This document shows, in pieces, positions 53,446 through 62,610 of a stretch of DNA of 64,000 bases. The DNA comes from Microbacterium sp. ET2 (GTDB taxonomy: Bacteria > Actinomycetota > Actinomycetes > Actinomycetales > Microbacteriaceae), in NCBI RefSeq assembly GCF_030347395.1, contig NZ_CP128170.1, forward strand, positions 434,001 through 498,000. Reading direction: 5' to 3'. How positions within the stretch are numbered: position 1 is the first letter of the stretch; each line of letters starts with the position of its first letter. The position numbers and the translations under genes are program-made. The notes beneath the pieces were generated by a model. That model was not told where the DNA came from. It worked only from the letters and a program-made list of their open reading frames with translations, and ran no database searches.

Positions 53446-54620
53446 GCGAATCCGAGAAGATCCTCCCGCCGGATCTGCTGGAGCGGTTCCGTGAGCGCGC
53501 GGGCGCCCACGACCACGAGAACACCTTCCCCATGGCCGACCTCGACGAGCTCCGTGGCATCGGGTACCTCGCCCTCTTCGTACCGGAGACCCTCGGGGGA
53601 CGAGGACTGACCCTCGCCGAGGTCGCGGTGCTGCAGCAGCGGCTCGCCACCGCCGCCCCGGCGACGGCGCTCGCGATCAACATGCACCTGGTGTGGACGG
53701 GCGTCGCGCGCCAGCTGCTCGACCGCGGCATCGACGACCTGCGGTTCGTGCTCGAGGGCGCGGCAGCGGGAGAGGTGTTCGCCTTCGGCATCAGCGAAGC
53801 CGGCAACGACCTCGTGCTCTTCGGCAGCGACACCGCCGCCGATCCCCGGCCGGACGGCGGGTACGCCTTCACCGGCACCAAGATCTTCACCACCCTGTCG
53901 CCCGTCTGGACGCAGCTGGGACTTCACGGTCTCGACACCCGCTCGGCCGACGGCCCGCGGATCGTCTATGCCTTCGTGCCGCGAAGCGAGGAGGCTGACG
54001 ATCGGGTGCGCATCCGCGATGACTGGGACACCCTCGGCATGCGCGCCACCCAGTCCCGCACGACGGAGCTCCACGGCGCCGTCGCTCCGCCCGAGCGCGT
54101 GGTCAGGCGCGTGGCACCCGGGCCCCAGCCCGACCCGCTCGTCTTCGGCATCTTCAGCGTGTTCGAACTGCTCATCGCCTCGGTGTACACCGGCATCGCA
54201 CGGCGAGCGCTCGACCTCGCGGTGCTGTCGGCGAGATCACGGCACTCCAAGAAGACCGGTGCACCCCTCAGCGACGACCCCGACATCCGTCGGCGCGTGG
54301 CGACCATGGCGATGGCCTACGACGCGCTTCCGCCCCAGATCTCCGTCCTGAGCGCAGACGTGGACGCGCGAGCCGAACACGGCGAGCGATGGTTCTCGCT
54401 GCTCGCCGGTGTGAAGCACCGTGCGGTCGCAGCGGCCAGACAGGTGGTCGACGAGGCGATGCTGGTCGCGGGAGGATCCTCGTTCTTCGCCCGGAATGAG
54501 CTGTCCCGCCTCTACCGCGACGTCCTCGCCGGGCAGTTCCATCCCTCCGATCCCGAATCGGCGCACGCCGCCCTCGCCACCGCCTGGCTCGGCCCGATCG
54601 CACCGCCCACATCCGTCTGA
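53442..54620 (+). CDS. Acyl-CoA-dehydrogenase-fold flavoprotein
   Basis: A 392-residue protein of the acyl-CoA dehydrogenase superfamily. N-terminal helical domain with LRGIGYLALFVPETLGGRGL, a beta domain with GEVFAFGISEAGNDL and YAFTGTKIFTTLSPV, and a C-terminal helical bundle. The C-terminus reads LYRDVLAGQFHPSDPESAH. The usual YEGT/catalytic-Glu motif of short-chain dehydrogenases is absent, and the tail is closer to the DszC/HpaB-like flavin monooxygenase branch, so dehydrogenase activity is not certain. The GTG at 53442 overlaps the hydrolase stop. Confidence 0.82.
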   Translation: MSESEKILPPDLLERFRERAGAHDHENTFPMADLDELRGIGYLALFVPETLGGRGLTLAEVAVLQQRLATAAPATALAINMHLVWTGVARQLLDRGIDDLRFVLEGAAAGEVFAFGISEAGNDLVLFGSDTAADPRPDGGYAFTGTKIFTTLSPVWTQLGLHGLDTRSADGPRIVYAFVPRSEEADDRVRIRDDWDTLGMRATQSRTTELHGAVAPPERVVRRVAPGPQPDPLVFGIFSVFELLIASVYTGIARRALDLAVLSARSRHSKKTGAPLSDDPDIRRRVATMAMAYDALPPQISVLSADVDARAEHGERWFSLLAGVKHRAVAAARQVVDEAMLVAGGSSFFARNELSRLYRDVLAGQFHPSDPESAHAALATAWLGPIAPPTSV

Positions 54621-54699
54621 CTATCGTTCTCGTCAGTCAGGCGAACTATTCTCAACGGAATCAGTTGCTCAGGCGCTCCTCGAGTGCCAGGATCGAGAC

Positions 54700-55167
54700 A
54701 TGGCAGCGCGGACCGCACCCCCGCAGATCGACGAGGTGTCGAAGGCGATCATCGAACTTCTGCAGGAGGACGGTCGCCGTTCGTACGCCGACATCGGCAA
54801 GTCCGTCGGGCTCAGTGAGGCGGCTGTGCGCCAGCGCGTGCAGAGACTGACCGAGTCGGGCGTGATGCAGATCGTCGCGGTCACCGACCCGCTGCAGTTG
54901 GGCTTCCACCGTCAGGCGATGATCGGCATCACCGTGTCGGGTGACACGCGTGAGGTCGCCGAGGCACTGGCCGCCTTGCCCACGGTCGACTACGTCGTCC
55001 TCACAGCGGGATCGTTCGACATCCTCGCCGAAGTGGTGTGCGAGAGCGATGACGACCTGCTCGCGCTGCTCAACTCCGAGATCCGCAGCATCGACGGCGT
55101 CCGGTCCACCGAGACGTTCGTCTACTTGAAGCTCCACAAGCAGCTCTACAACTGGGGAACACGATGA
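54700..55167 (+). CDS. Lrp/AsnC-family transcriptional regulator (second)
   Basis: A 155-residue Lrp/AsnC regulator: helix-turn-helix YADIGKSVGLSEAAVRQRVQR (split by a turn, about residues 26-46) and a RAM domain (LTAGSFDILAEVVCESDDD). The ATG at 54700 matches the family start; the open frame upstream overlaps the flavoprotein. It overlaps the aminotransferase start by four bases, so it is the first gene of the amine-catabolic unit and probably its regulator. An imperfect repeat, ATTC-TCAACG-GAAT, lies at 54648-54661 upstream. Confidence 0.92.
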   Translation: MAARTAPPQIDEVSKAIIELLQEDGRRSYADIGKSVGLSEAAVRQRVQRLTESGVMQIVAVTDPLQLGFHRQAMIGITVSGDTREVAEALAALPTVDYVVLTAGSFDILAEVVCESDDDLLALLNSEIRSIDGVRSTETFVYLKLHKQLYNWGTR

Positions 55168-56570
55168 CGTCAGAGTTCACCCGCACGGCGCGCCTCAGGC
55201 CCGACGCCGAAGCGCTGCAGCAGATGACCGACGACCACCTGTGGATGCATTTCACCCGCCAGTCCACCGTGGCCGACGGGGTCCCGATCATCGTCAAGGG
55301 CGACGGTCACCACATCTGGGATGCGGGCGGCCGGAGGTACTTCGACGGGCTGTCGGGACTGTTCGTGGTCAACGCCGGCCACGGACGACGGCGACTTGCC
55401 GAAGCGGCCGCACAGCAGGCATCCGAACTGGCCTTCTTCCCCATCTGGTCGTACGCGCATCCCGCGGCCATCGAACTCGCCGATCGATTGGCGTCGTACG
55501 CGCCCGGCGACCTGAACAGGGTGTTCTTCTCCACCGGCGGGGGCGAGGCCGTCGAGACGGCGTTCAAGCTCGCGAAGTATCACTTCAAGCTGCAGGGAAA
55601 ACCGAACAAGCACAAGGTGATCTCGCGCTCCGTCGCCTATCACGGCACGCCGCAGGGGGCGCTGGCGATCACCGGCATCCCGGCGATGAAGGCGATGTTC
55701 GAACCGGTCACCCCCGGCGGGTTCCGGGTGCCGAACACGAACTTCTACCGCGCCGGCGACATGGGTGCGCCCACCGACGACGAGGAGGCCTTCGGCGTGT
55801 GGGCGGCCGACCGCATCGAGGAGATGATCCAGTTCGAGGGGCCCGAAACGGTCGCCGCGGTGTTCCTCGAGCCGGTGCAGAACTCCGGAGGATGCTTCCC
55901 CCCGCCGCCCGGCTACTTCCAGCGCGTCCGCGAGATCTGCGATCGCTATGACGTGTTGCTCGTCTCGGATGAGGTCATCTGCGCCTTCGGCCGCATCGGC
56001 CACATGTTCGCGTGCGACGCGTACGGCTACGTGCCCGACATGATCACCTGCGCCAAGGGCATGACGAGCGGCTACTCGCCGATCGGCGCCACGATCGTCA
56101 GCGACCGCATCTACGAGCCGTTCCGCACCGGCCAGACGACGTTCGCGCACGGGTACACATTCGGCGGACACCCGGTCTCGGCGGCGGTCGCCCTCGAGAA
56201 CCTCGACATCTTCGAGGAGGAGGGGTTGAACAACCGCGTCCGGGAGAACTCGCCGCTGCTGCGCGCCGAGCTCGAGAAGCTGCGCGATCTGTCGCTCGTG
56301 GGCGACGTGCGCGGCGACGGATACTTCTTCGGCATCGAGCTCGTGAAGGACAAGTCCACGCGCGAGACTTTCGACGACGACGAGTCGGAGCGACTGCTGC
56401 GCGGGTTCCTGTCGAAGGCGCTGTTCGAGGCCGGGCTGTACTGCCGGGCCGACGACCGCGGCGACCCCGTGATCCAGCTCGCTCCCCCATTGACGACGGG
56501 ACCTGCCGAGTTCGCAGAGATCGAGCAGATCCTGCGCGCAGTGCTGACCGACGCCGAGAAGGTGCTGTAG
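55164..56570 (+). CDS. Class III (omega) aminotransferase, probable putrescine or amine aminotransferase
   Basis: A 468-residue fold-type I PLP aminotransferase. Seen: WDAGGRRYFDGLSGLFVVNAG, FFSTGGGEAVETAFKLAKY, SRSVAYHGTPQGAL, VSDEVICAFGRIGHMF (PLP Asp) and the PLP lysine in ITCAKGMTSGYSPIGA. These features match the SpuC/putrescine-pyruvate and omega-amino-acid aminotransferase group. It overlaps the Lrp gene and precedes an FAD amine oxidase. With the convergent polyamine-type importer, a polyamine or related diamine is the likeliest substrate; beta-alanine or taurine are alternatives. Confidence 0.9.
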   Translation: MTSEFTRTARLRPDAEALQQMTDDHLWMHFTRQSTVADGVPIIVKGDGHHIWDAGGRRYFDGLSGLFVVNAGHGRRRLAEAAAQQASELAFFPIWSYAHPAAIELADRLASYAPGDLNRVFFSTGGGEAVETAFKLAKYHFKLQGKPNKHKVISRSVAYHGTPQGALAITGIPAMKAMFEPVTPGGFRVPNTNFYRAGDMGAPTDDEEAFGVWAADRIEEMIQFEGPETVAAVFLEPVQNSGGCFPPPPGYFQRVREICDRYDVLLVSDEVICAFGRIGHMFACDAYGYVPDMITCAKGMTSGYSPIGATIVSDRIYEPFRTGQTTFAHGYTFGGHPVSAAVALENLDIFEEEGLNNRVRENSPLLRAELEKLRDLSLVGDVRGDGYFFGIELVKDKSTRETFDDDESERLLRGFLSKALFEAGLYCRADDRGDPVIQLAPPLTTGPAEFAEIEQILRAVLTDAEKVL

Positions 56571-56575
56571 ACCGC

Positions 56576-57952
56576 GTGTCACCCGCGATGGGGAACGTCT
56601 CGTTCTGGATGGCGGAGCTGGGCGTTCCCCGACCGGCCGACCGCCTCGACGGTGACGCCGACGCGGATGTCGCCATCGTCGGCGCCGGGTACACCGGACT
56701 CTGGCTGGCCTACTATCTCGCCACGCAGAACCCCGGGATGTCCATTCGTGTGCTCGAGGCGCGTTTCGCCGGCTTCGGCGCGTCGGGACGCAACGGCGGC
56801 TGGCTGACCAACACCATCACGGGCGGGCACGAATGGTATGTGAAGCACCACGGCAGAGCCGCCGCGGCGGCTCTGCAGGAAGCGCTCAACGACACGGTCG
56901 ACGAGGTGATCGTCACCACCCGACGCGAGGGGATCGACGCCGAGATCCGCAAGGGCGGCAGCCTCGTGGTGGCGCGCAACACGGCGCAGCTCGCGCGGGC
57001 GGACGCGTTCGCGCGGGACGCGACCGCGTGGCCGGAGGAGGGCTTCCGGCGGCTCGACCGGGAGCACACCGATGAGCGGGTGCGCGTCGCCGGATCGCTC
57101 GGCGGACTCTGGCAGCCGCACTGTGCTCGAATCCACCCCGCGAAATTGGCGTCGGGCCTGGCCGCCGTCGTCCGCGGGCTCGGCGTGCGGATCCACGAAG
57201 ACACCCGCGTCGAGCGGATCCGTCCCGGCCGCGCCGTCACCGCGACCGGTACCGTCCGGGCGCGGCACGTCATCCGTGCGACCGAGGGGTACACCGCGAC
57301 CCTGCGCGGCGAACGCCGCACCTGGGTGCCGCTGAACTCCGCGATGATCATCACCGAGCCGCTGCCGGAAGCCGCCTGGTCCGAGATCGGATGGGCGGAC
57401 AGCGACACGCTGGAGGACCTCTCCCACGTGTACGCCTACGCCCAGCGCACGCCGGACGGCCGGATCGCCCTGGGCGGACGCGGGAATCCCTACCGCTTCG
57501 GTTCCCGCACCGACAACGACGGTGACGTCTCGGCAACCACGGTGGCCGGGCTCGCCGGCATCCTCCACTCCTGGTTTCCCGCAGCCACCGGCACCCCGCT
57601 CGCCCACGGCTGGAGCGGGGTGCTCGGCGTGCCGCGCACATGGCGGGCGAGCGTCGGGTACGACCCCGCCTCCGGGCTCGGCTGGGGCGGTGGGTACGTC
57701 GGCACGGGCGTCGCCGCGACGAATCTGGCAGCCCGCACTCTCGCGGATCTGATCACCGGTCGGGACACCGACCTCACCCGACTGCCGTGGGTCAATCAGC
57801 CGGCGCGGCGCTGGGAGGTCGAGCCGCTGCGGTGGCTCGGTATCCAGGGGATCTACGCGGCGTATCGCGCCGCGGATCGTCGTGAGAGCCGGCACGGCGC
57901 GCGCACCTCGCGCCTGGCCCACCTCGCCGACCTGATCAGCGGCCGTTCCTAG
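56576..57952 (+). CDS. FAD-dependent amine oxidoreductase (DAO family, PuuB-like)
   Basis: A 458-residue DAO-fold flavoprotein. The N-terminal dinucleotide motif is VAIVGAGYTGLWLAYYLA, then LEARFAGFGASGRNGGWLTN, a hallmark of gamma-glutamylputrescine oxidase (PuuB/OrdL) relatives. Later, ALGGRGNPYRFGS and a C-terminal FAD contact WGGGYVGTGVAATNLAARTL are visible. The GTG at 56576 is used; the ATG at 56588 is possible. It starts five bases after the aminotransferase stop. Its stop overlaps that of the convergent amidohydrolase by three bases. Confidence 0.88.
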   Translation: MSPAMGNVSFWMAELGVPRPADRLDGDADADVAIVGAGYTGLWLAYYLATQNPGMSIRVLEARFAGFGASGRNGGWLTNTITGGHEWYVKHHGRAAAAALQEALNDTVDEVIVTTRREGIDAEIRKGGSLVVARNTAQLARADAFARDATAWPEEGFRRLDREHTDERVRVAGSLGGLWQPHCARIHPAKLASGLAAVVRGLGVRIHEDTRVERIRPGRAVTATGTVRARHVIRATEGYTATLRGERRTWVPLNSAMIITEPLPEAAWSEIGWADSDTLEDLSHVYAYAQRTPDGRIALGGRGNPYRFGSRTDNDGDVSATTVAGLAGILHSWFPAATGTPLAHGWSGVLGVPRTWRASVGYDPASGLGWGGGYVGTGVAATNLAARTLADLITGRDTDLTRLPWVNQPARRWEVEPLRWLGIQGIYAAYRAADRRESRHGARTSRLAHLADLISGRS

Positions 57953-59589
57953 GCGGTGTAGACGCGCTGCCCGCCCACCCAGGTGCCGAGTACGCGGGTG
58001 AAACCGATCTGATCGGGCGGCGCGGCGAACGGGTCGCGATCCAGGAGGACGAGATCGGCGAGCGCGCCGACGCGGATCGTGCCGGTGTCGTCGAGGCCGT
58101 TCACGCGGGCCGAACCCGCGGTGTACGCAGCGAGCGCCGTGCCGAGATCCAGCGCCTGTTCGGGCAGGAAGGGCTCGTAGTCCCCCTCCCACTCGCTCGG
58201 CGCGGACCGACGGTTCACCGCGACGTGGATGGCCGCCAACGGGTCGGGGGTGCTGACCGACCAGTCGCTGCCGGCGGCGAGCGTCGCGCCCGCGCGCAGA
58301 AGATCTCCGAACGGGTACTGCTGCGACGCCCGCGGTTCCCCGAGGAACGGGAGCGTGAGCTCGACCATCTGCGGCTCCAGCGTCGCCCAGAGCATCTGCA
58401 TGTTGGCGGTCACGTCCAGATCGCGGAACCGCGGGATGTCATCGGGATGGATGACCTGGATGTGCGAGATGTGGTGACGATTCCCGCTCGGGCCGTTCGC
58501 CCGTCGGGCAGCCTCGATCGCGTCGAGACATTCGCGCACGGCGCGGTCGCCGATCGCGTGGAAGTGCATCTGGAAGCCCAGGGCATCCAGCTGGATGGCA
58601 GCCGCGTTGAGCACGGCGGGCTCGACGAAGGAGATACCTGCGTTGTCGGTGTGGTGGCCGTGGGCGTCATGGTAAGGCTCCAGCATGGCCGCCGTGAAGT
58701 TCTCGGCCACGCCGTCCTGCATGATCTTCACTGTCGTCGCCCGGAACCGCCCGACGGAGGACTCGGCTCGACGGCGTACGAGGTCGGCGATCTGCTCGAG
58801 ACCCCGATGTCGGTCCCACCAGAGCGCCCCGACGACGCGTGCGGTGAGCTGTCCGGATGCTGCGGCGGTGAGGTAGGCGGGCAGTGGGTCACCCGCGTCG
58901 GAGTACTGCGTGCCGACGATCGCATCCTGCCACGCGGTGATGCCGAACGAGTGCAGGTAGCGCTGGCCGGTCAGCAGTGCTTCGACGAGTCGCTCGGGCG
59001 GCTCCTCGGGGAGCAGCCTGTTGACCAGGCTCATCGCGCCCTCGTGGAGCGTGCCGGTGGGCTCCCCCGCAGCATCCCGCTCGATCCGGCCGTCGGCGGG
59101 GTCCGGGGTGTCGCGCGTGATGCCGGCCCGCTCCAGCGCGCGCGAGTTGACCCACGCGCCGTGTCCGTCGCGATTGGGGAGGAACGCCGGCCGGTCCGCA
59201 ACGACGGAGTCGAGGTCGGCCGCCGTCGGCGTACCGCCGGGGAACGCCGACATCATCCACCCGCCGCCGAGCACCCATTCGTCATCCGGATGCTGCGCGG
59301 CGAACGCCTCGATGCGGGCGAGGTACGCCTCGCGGTTGGAGTCAGCCGACAGATCGCAGCGGAGCATGTCGAGGCCGCCCCAGACCGGGTGGACGTGCGC
59401 GTCCTGGAAACCGGGCACGAGCAGTCGCCCGGCCAGATCGATGACCTCCGTGCCCGGTCCGATCCATCCGCTCGCCTCCGGGCCGACCGCGACGATCCTC
59501 TCGCCGGCCACCGCGACGGCGAAGGTGCGGCTGCGCGCCGCGTCGGCGAGGAACACCGGCCCTCCGGTGAAGACGATGTCGGCGGGCAC
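57949..59589 (-). CDS. Metal-dependent amidohydrolase, YtcJ-like
   Basis: A 546-residue amidohydrolase of the YtcJ-like/exoenzyme-regulatory AepA branch. Metal ligands: VPGFQDAHVHPVWGG (HxH), VKIMQDGVAENFT (carboxylated-Lys position), FHAIGDRAV (His), HISHIQVIHPDD and GSDWSVSTPDPLAAIHVA (Asp). These enzymes hydrolyse N-acyl or formamide-type bonds, but most are uncharacterised. It starts two bases after the permease stop, so it belongs to the ABC importer operon. It may free an imported N-acylated amine, which is inference. Confidence 0.87.
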   Translation of the reverse strand: MPADIVFTGGPVFLADAARSRTFAVAVAGERIVAVGPEASGWIGPGTEVIDLAGRLLVPGFQDAHVHPVWGGLDMLRCDLSADSNREAYLARIEAFAAQHPDDEWVLGGGWMMSAFPGGTPTAADLDSVVADRPAFLPNRDGHGAWVNSRALERAGITRDTPDPADGRIERDAAGEPTGTLHEGAMSLVNRLLPEEPPERLVEALLTGQRYLHSFGITAWQDAIVGTQYSDAGDPLPAYLTAAASGQLTARVVGALWWDRHRGLEQIADLVRRRAESSVGRFRATTVKIMQDGVAENFTAAMLEPYHDAHGHHTDNAGISFVEPAVLNAAAIQLDALGFQMHFHAIGDRAVRECLDAIEAARRANGPSGNRHHISHIQVIHPDDIPRFRDLDVTANMQMLWATLEPQMVELTLPFLGEPRASQQYPFGDLLRAGATLAAGSDWSVSTPDPLAAIHVAVNRRSAPSEWEGDYEPFLPEQALDLGTALAAYTAGSARVNGLDDTGTIRVGALADLVLLDRDPFAAPPDQIGFTRVLGTWVGGQRVYTA

Positions 59590-59591
59590 CG

Positions 59592-60452
59592 TCAGCCGCC
59601 GGTCATGGTGCGGGCGATCTGCGACGCGGAGTCGCCCGCGCGCCTGAGGACCAAGGCGACGAGTGCGAGGGCGACCAGGGTCAGCAGGAGCATGATCGTG
59701 GAGACGGCGGCGATCTCGGGCCGCAGGCCCGACCGCACTGCGCTCAGGACGTAGACCGGCCAGGGGGTGGTGCCCGAGACCTGCACGAACGCCGCGATGA
59801 TCGTGTTGTCGAGGCTCAGTGTGAAGGCCAGGAGGAATCCGGCCAGCACCGCCGGCATGGCGAGGGCGAGAGTGATGCGGCGGAAGGTCGTCAGAGGCGT
59901 GGCATAGAGATCACCCGAAGCCTCTTCGAGGTTCGCCTCCTGTCCGACCAGGCGCGCACGCACGATGTACGAGACCACGGCCGTGGCGAAAAGCGAGCTG
60001 CCGATCGACAGGCGGACGATGCCGTCGTTGAACAAGGCGAGGCCGAGATCCTGCCCGAGGAAGACCAGGAAGGGCAGCAGGGCCACGGCGTCGACGATCT
60101 CAGGCGTCACCGAGACGAGGAGGAGAAGTCCGAGGAACCACCAGACCCACCGGCCCGGATGACGGGCCATGGCGATCCCGGCGAGGGTGCCGAGCACCGT
60201 GGCGATGACGGCGGAGATGAGCGCGGTGACGATCGAGACGCGGACGGCGTTCTGGATGGCGGGCTTTTCGACGATGGCGCGGAATCCGTCGAAGCCGAAG
60301 CCATCCCACGCCACGAGGAGACGTCCGCTGTTGAAGGAGTAGATCACGATCACGATGATGGGGGCGAAGAGGAACAGCAGCACCAGGACGCCCCAGACCG
60401 TCAGCGCGATGTCCGACCACGATCGGGGAGCCGACCTCCGCTCCAGGGTCAC
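59592..60452 (-). CDS. Polyamine-type ABC transporter permease (PotC-like)
   Basis: A 286-residue BPD_transp_1 permease with about six helices. LFLFAPIIVIVIYSFNSGRL is the first helix pattern of PotC. The cytoplasmic EAA loop reads EEASGDLYATPLTTFRRITLALAMP, split over the loop, and SLDNTIIAAFVQVSGTTPWP follows. The GTG at 60452 overlaps the stop of the PotB-like gene by four bases. It completes a four-part importer of the spermidine/putrescine type. Confidence 0.92.
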   Translation of the reverse strand: MTLERRSAPRSWSDIALTVWGVLVLLFLFAPIIVIVIYSFNSGRLLVAWDGFGFDGFRAIVEKPAIQNAVRVSIVTALISAVIATVLGTLAGIAMARHPGRWVWWFLGLLLLVSVTPEIVDAVALLPFLVFLGQDLGLALFNDGIVRLSIGSSLFATAVVSYIVRARLVGQEANLEEASGDLYATPLTTFRRITLALAMPAVLAGFLLAFTLSLDNTIIAAFVQVSGTTPWPVYVLSAVRSGLRPEIAAVSTIMLLLTLVALALVALVLRRAGDSASQIARTMTGG

Positions 60453-61390
60453 GACCGCACCTCCACCCGCTCGGGCGCTGCCGTCTCCGGCGCGGCGGCT
60501 TCGGGTGGCGGGCCGAGCACCAGCCCCGTGCGCGACCGGAACGGCAGGGTGATCACCCAGATGATCGCGGCGGCCACAGCGATCGTGAGCACGATCACCA
60601 GCATCAGCAGCACCGCCATCGCCGACCCGAGCGCCCAGTTCTGGGCAGTCTGGAACTGGCTGGCCACGAGCTGCCCGACCATGTTCCCCCGCGCCCCTCC
60701 GAGCACGGTGGCCGTGATGTAGTCGCCCATCAGGGGGATGAAGACGAGCAGGACACCGGCGATGACGCCCGGACGCGACAGCGGCAGGGTCACGCGCAGG
60801 AACGTCGTGACTTTCCCCGCTCCCAGGTCCTTCGATGCCTCGCGCACCGCCGGGCCCACGCGGTCGAAGGCCACGAACAGGGGCAGGATCATCAGCGGCA
60901 GATAGTTGTACACGACGCCGATGAGCACCGCGGTGCGGGTGTAGAGCAGTTCGAGCGGGCCATCGATGATCCCGATCGACTGCAGCACTCCCGACGCCCA
61001 TCCCTCCGGGGCGAGGATCACCTGCCAGCCGATCGTGCGCACCAGGAAGTTCGTCCAGAACGGCACCAGCACGAGGGCGATGAGGAGGCCACGACGCTCA
61101 GGTCGCACCTTGAAGGCCATCCAGTATGCGACCGGCATCCCGATCAGGAAGCAGATCGCCGTTCCGAGCACCCCTACCCACAGCGTGTTCTGGAAGGTGG
61201 TGAAGAACGTCGGGGAGAGCGCCTCGACGTACCGGTCGAAGGAGAGCACGTCGTTGGCGTGCGTGCCGAAGACGCCCGGCTTGTAGCCGAAGCTGAACCA
61301 GACCACCATCGCCACGGGGGCGACGAAGAACACCAGCAGCCATGCCCACGCCGGAACGGCGAGCGCGGCACCGGCGCGGCGTCTAGGCAC
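60449..61390 (-). CDS. Polyamine-type ABC transporter permease (PotB-like)
   Basis: A 313-residue BPD_transp_1 permease with about six helices: WAWLLVFFVAPVAMVVWFSFG at the N-terminus and the EAA loop REASKDLGAGKVTTFLRVTLP. FIPLMGDYITATVLGGARGN is typical of PotB/PotH. A polar tail rich in Pro, Glu and Ala ends the protein. The GTG at 61390 overlaps the binding-protein gene by eight bases. Confidence 0.92.
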   Translation of the reverse strand: MPRRRAGAALAVPAWAWLLVFFVAPVAMVVWFSFGYKPGVFGTHANDVLSFDRYVEALSPTFFTTFQNTLWVGVLGTAICFLIGMPVAYWMAFKVRPERRGLLIALVLVPFWTNFLVRTIGWQVILAPEGWASGVLQSIGIIDGPLELLYTRTAVLIGVVYNYLPLMILPLFVAFDRVGPAVREASKDLGAGKVTTFLRVTLPLSRPGVIAGVLLVFIPLMGDYITATVLGGARGNMVGQLVASQFQTAQNWALGSAMAVLLMLVIVLTIAVAAAIIWVITLPFRSRTGLVLGPPPEAAAPETAAPERVEVRS

Positions 61391-62567
61391 CCGCCGCGGC
61401 CTTCATCTCGTTCCAGATCTCCACCCGCGTCGTCTGCGAGTCGTTCAAGGTCTGCTCGCGCATCGTGTCGAGCTGCTGGGGTGTGAAGAAGATCATGTCG
61501 GTGAGCTCGAGACCGGCTTCGACCGCGGCCTGCTCCATGTCCTTGCCCCCGACGTTGTAGCCGATGTAGTCGAGGTTCAGAGCCAGGTTCTCGGGTGTCA
61601 TCGAGAAGTTGATGAACGCGTGCGCCGCCTCGGGATGGGGAGCACCCGCGGCGATCGCCCAGTTGTCCATCCAGAGCTCGGTCAGCGGGCCGGGCAGCAC
61701 CCACTGCCACCGGTCGGGCTCGCTGCTCTCGAGCAGGCCGAGGCGGGCATCTCCATTCCAGGCCTGCATCAGCACCTGCGTGCCCTGCGGGATGGCGTTG
61801 GTCCCGGGATAGGAGTCGAAGGCGGAGATGTGGGGTGCGATGGTCTCGACGAGGAACGCGCGGCACTCCTCGAGCTCGGCGGGGTCTTCGGTGTTCCAAT
61901 CCATGTCGTTGGCCCAGAAGTAGGCGCCGATGATCCCCGCCGGGTCATCCGACATCGATGTCCTGCCGCTCGCCTCGTTCTGCGCGGCGTCGAAGAAGTC
62001 CGACCACGTCGCGAGCTCGCGCGTGATGACGTTCTTGTCGTAGACGAACCCGGTCGTGCCCCAGGCCTTGCACACCGAGTAGTCGTTGGAAGGATCCCAC
62101 GCTCGCCCGAGGTAGGCGGGATCCATGTTCGCCAGATTCGGCAGCAGCTCCTTGTTCAACGGGGTGAGGAGCTCGTTCTCGATCATCTGGGGGATGAACA
62201 CCCCGGTCGGCACGACGATGTCGTAGCCGGACGTGCCCCGCGCCGCGACGAGCTTGGCGATCAGCTCTTCGTTCGAGCTGTAGGAGTCCAGCGCCACCCG
62301 CGGCCCGAGCTCCGACGTGAAGTCCGCGATGACGTCGGGTGAGTCGTAGTCGCCCCAGGTGTAGATGGACAGATCGCTCTCGAGGTCGCCACCGGTGGCC
62401 TGTGGGTTCGGTGCGCTCCCGCCACCCGGTGCACACGCTGCCAGCACCGCCGTCCCGCCGACGAGGGCGGCGAGGCTGAGAAAGCGCCGCCGGGACAGTT
62501 CGCGCGCGATGACGGGTACGGCGGCGTCGGGGGCGAGGATGCGGATCGGGCTGCGGGATTCGTTCAT
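61383..62567 (-). CDS. Polyamine-type ABC transporter substrate-binding lipoprotein (PotD-like)
   Basis: A 394-residue extracellular solute-binding protein of the PotD/PotF group. The signal has a twin arginine motif (SRRRFLSLAAL) followed by a lipobox (VLAAC), so export may be by Tat with lipidation. The mature start shows DLSIYTWGDYDSPDVIADF, the PotD-like opening, and VPTGVFIPQMIENELL. A VQ..Y-like ligand pocket was not traced residue by residue. An AGGAG ribosome site is five bases before the ATG. It lies 43 bases after the ATPase gene. Confidence 0.92.
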   Translation of the reverse strand: MNESRSPIRILAPDAAVPVIARELSRRRFLSLAALVGGTAVLAACAPGGGSAPNPQATGGDLESDLSIYTWGDYDSPDVIADFTSELGPRVALDSYSSNEELIAKLVAARGTSGYDIVVPTGVFIPQMIENELLTPLNKELLPNLANMDPAYLGRAWDPSNDYSVCKAWGTTGFVYDKNVITRELATWSDFFDAAQNEASGRTSMSDDPAGIIGAYFWANDMDWNTEDPAELEECRAFLVETIAPHISAFDSYPGTNAIPQGTQVLMQAWNGDARLGLLESSEPDRWQWVLPGPLTELWMDNWAIAAGAPHPEAAHAFINFSMTPENLALNLDYIGYNVGGKDMEQAAVEAGLELTDMIFFTPQQLDTMREQTLNDSQTTRVEIWNEMKAAAGA

Positions 62568-62610
62568 CGGTGCTCCTGGGGTCGGGAGGTCGGGAAATCC
62601 GGTGAAGGGT

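Noticed and set aside
59592..61001. A fused 469-residue permease
   Set aside because: The extra part is the PotB-like gene read out of frame; the GTG at 60452 overlaps its stop by four bases, as elsewhere in the operon.
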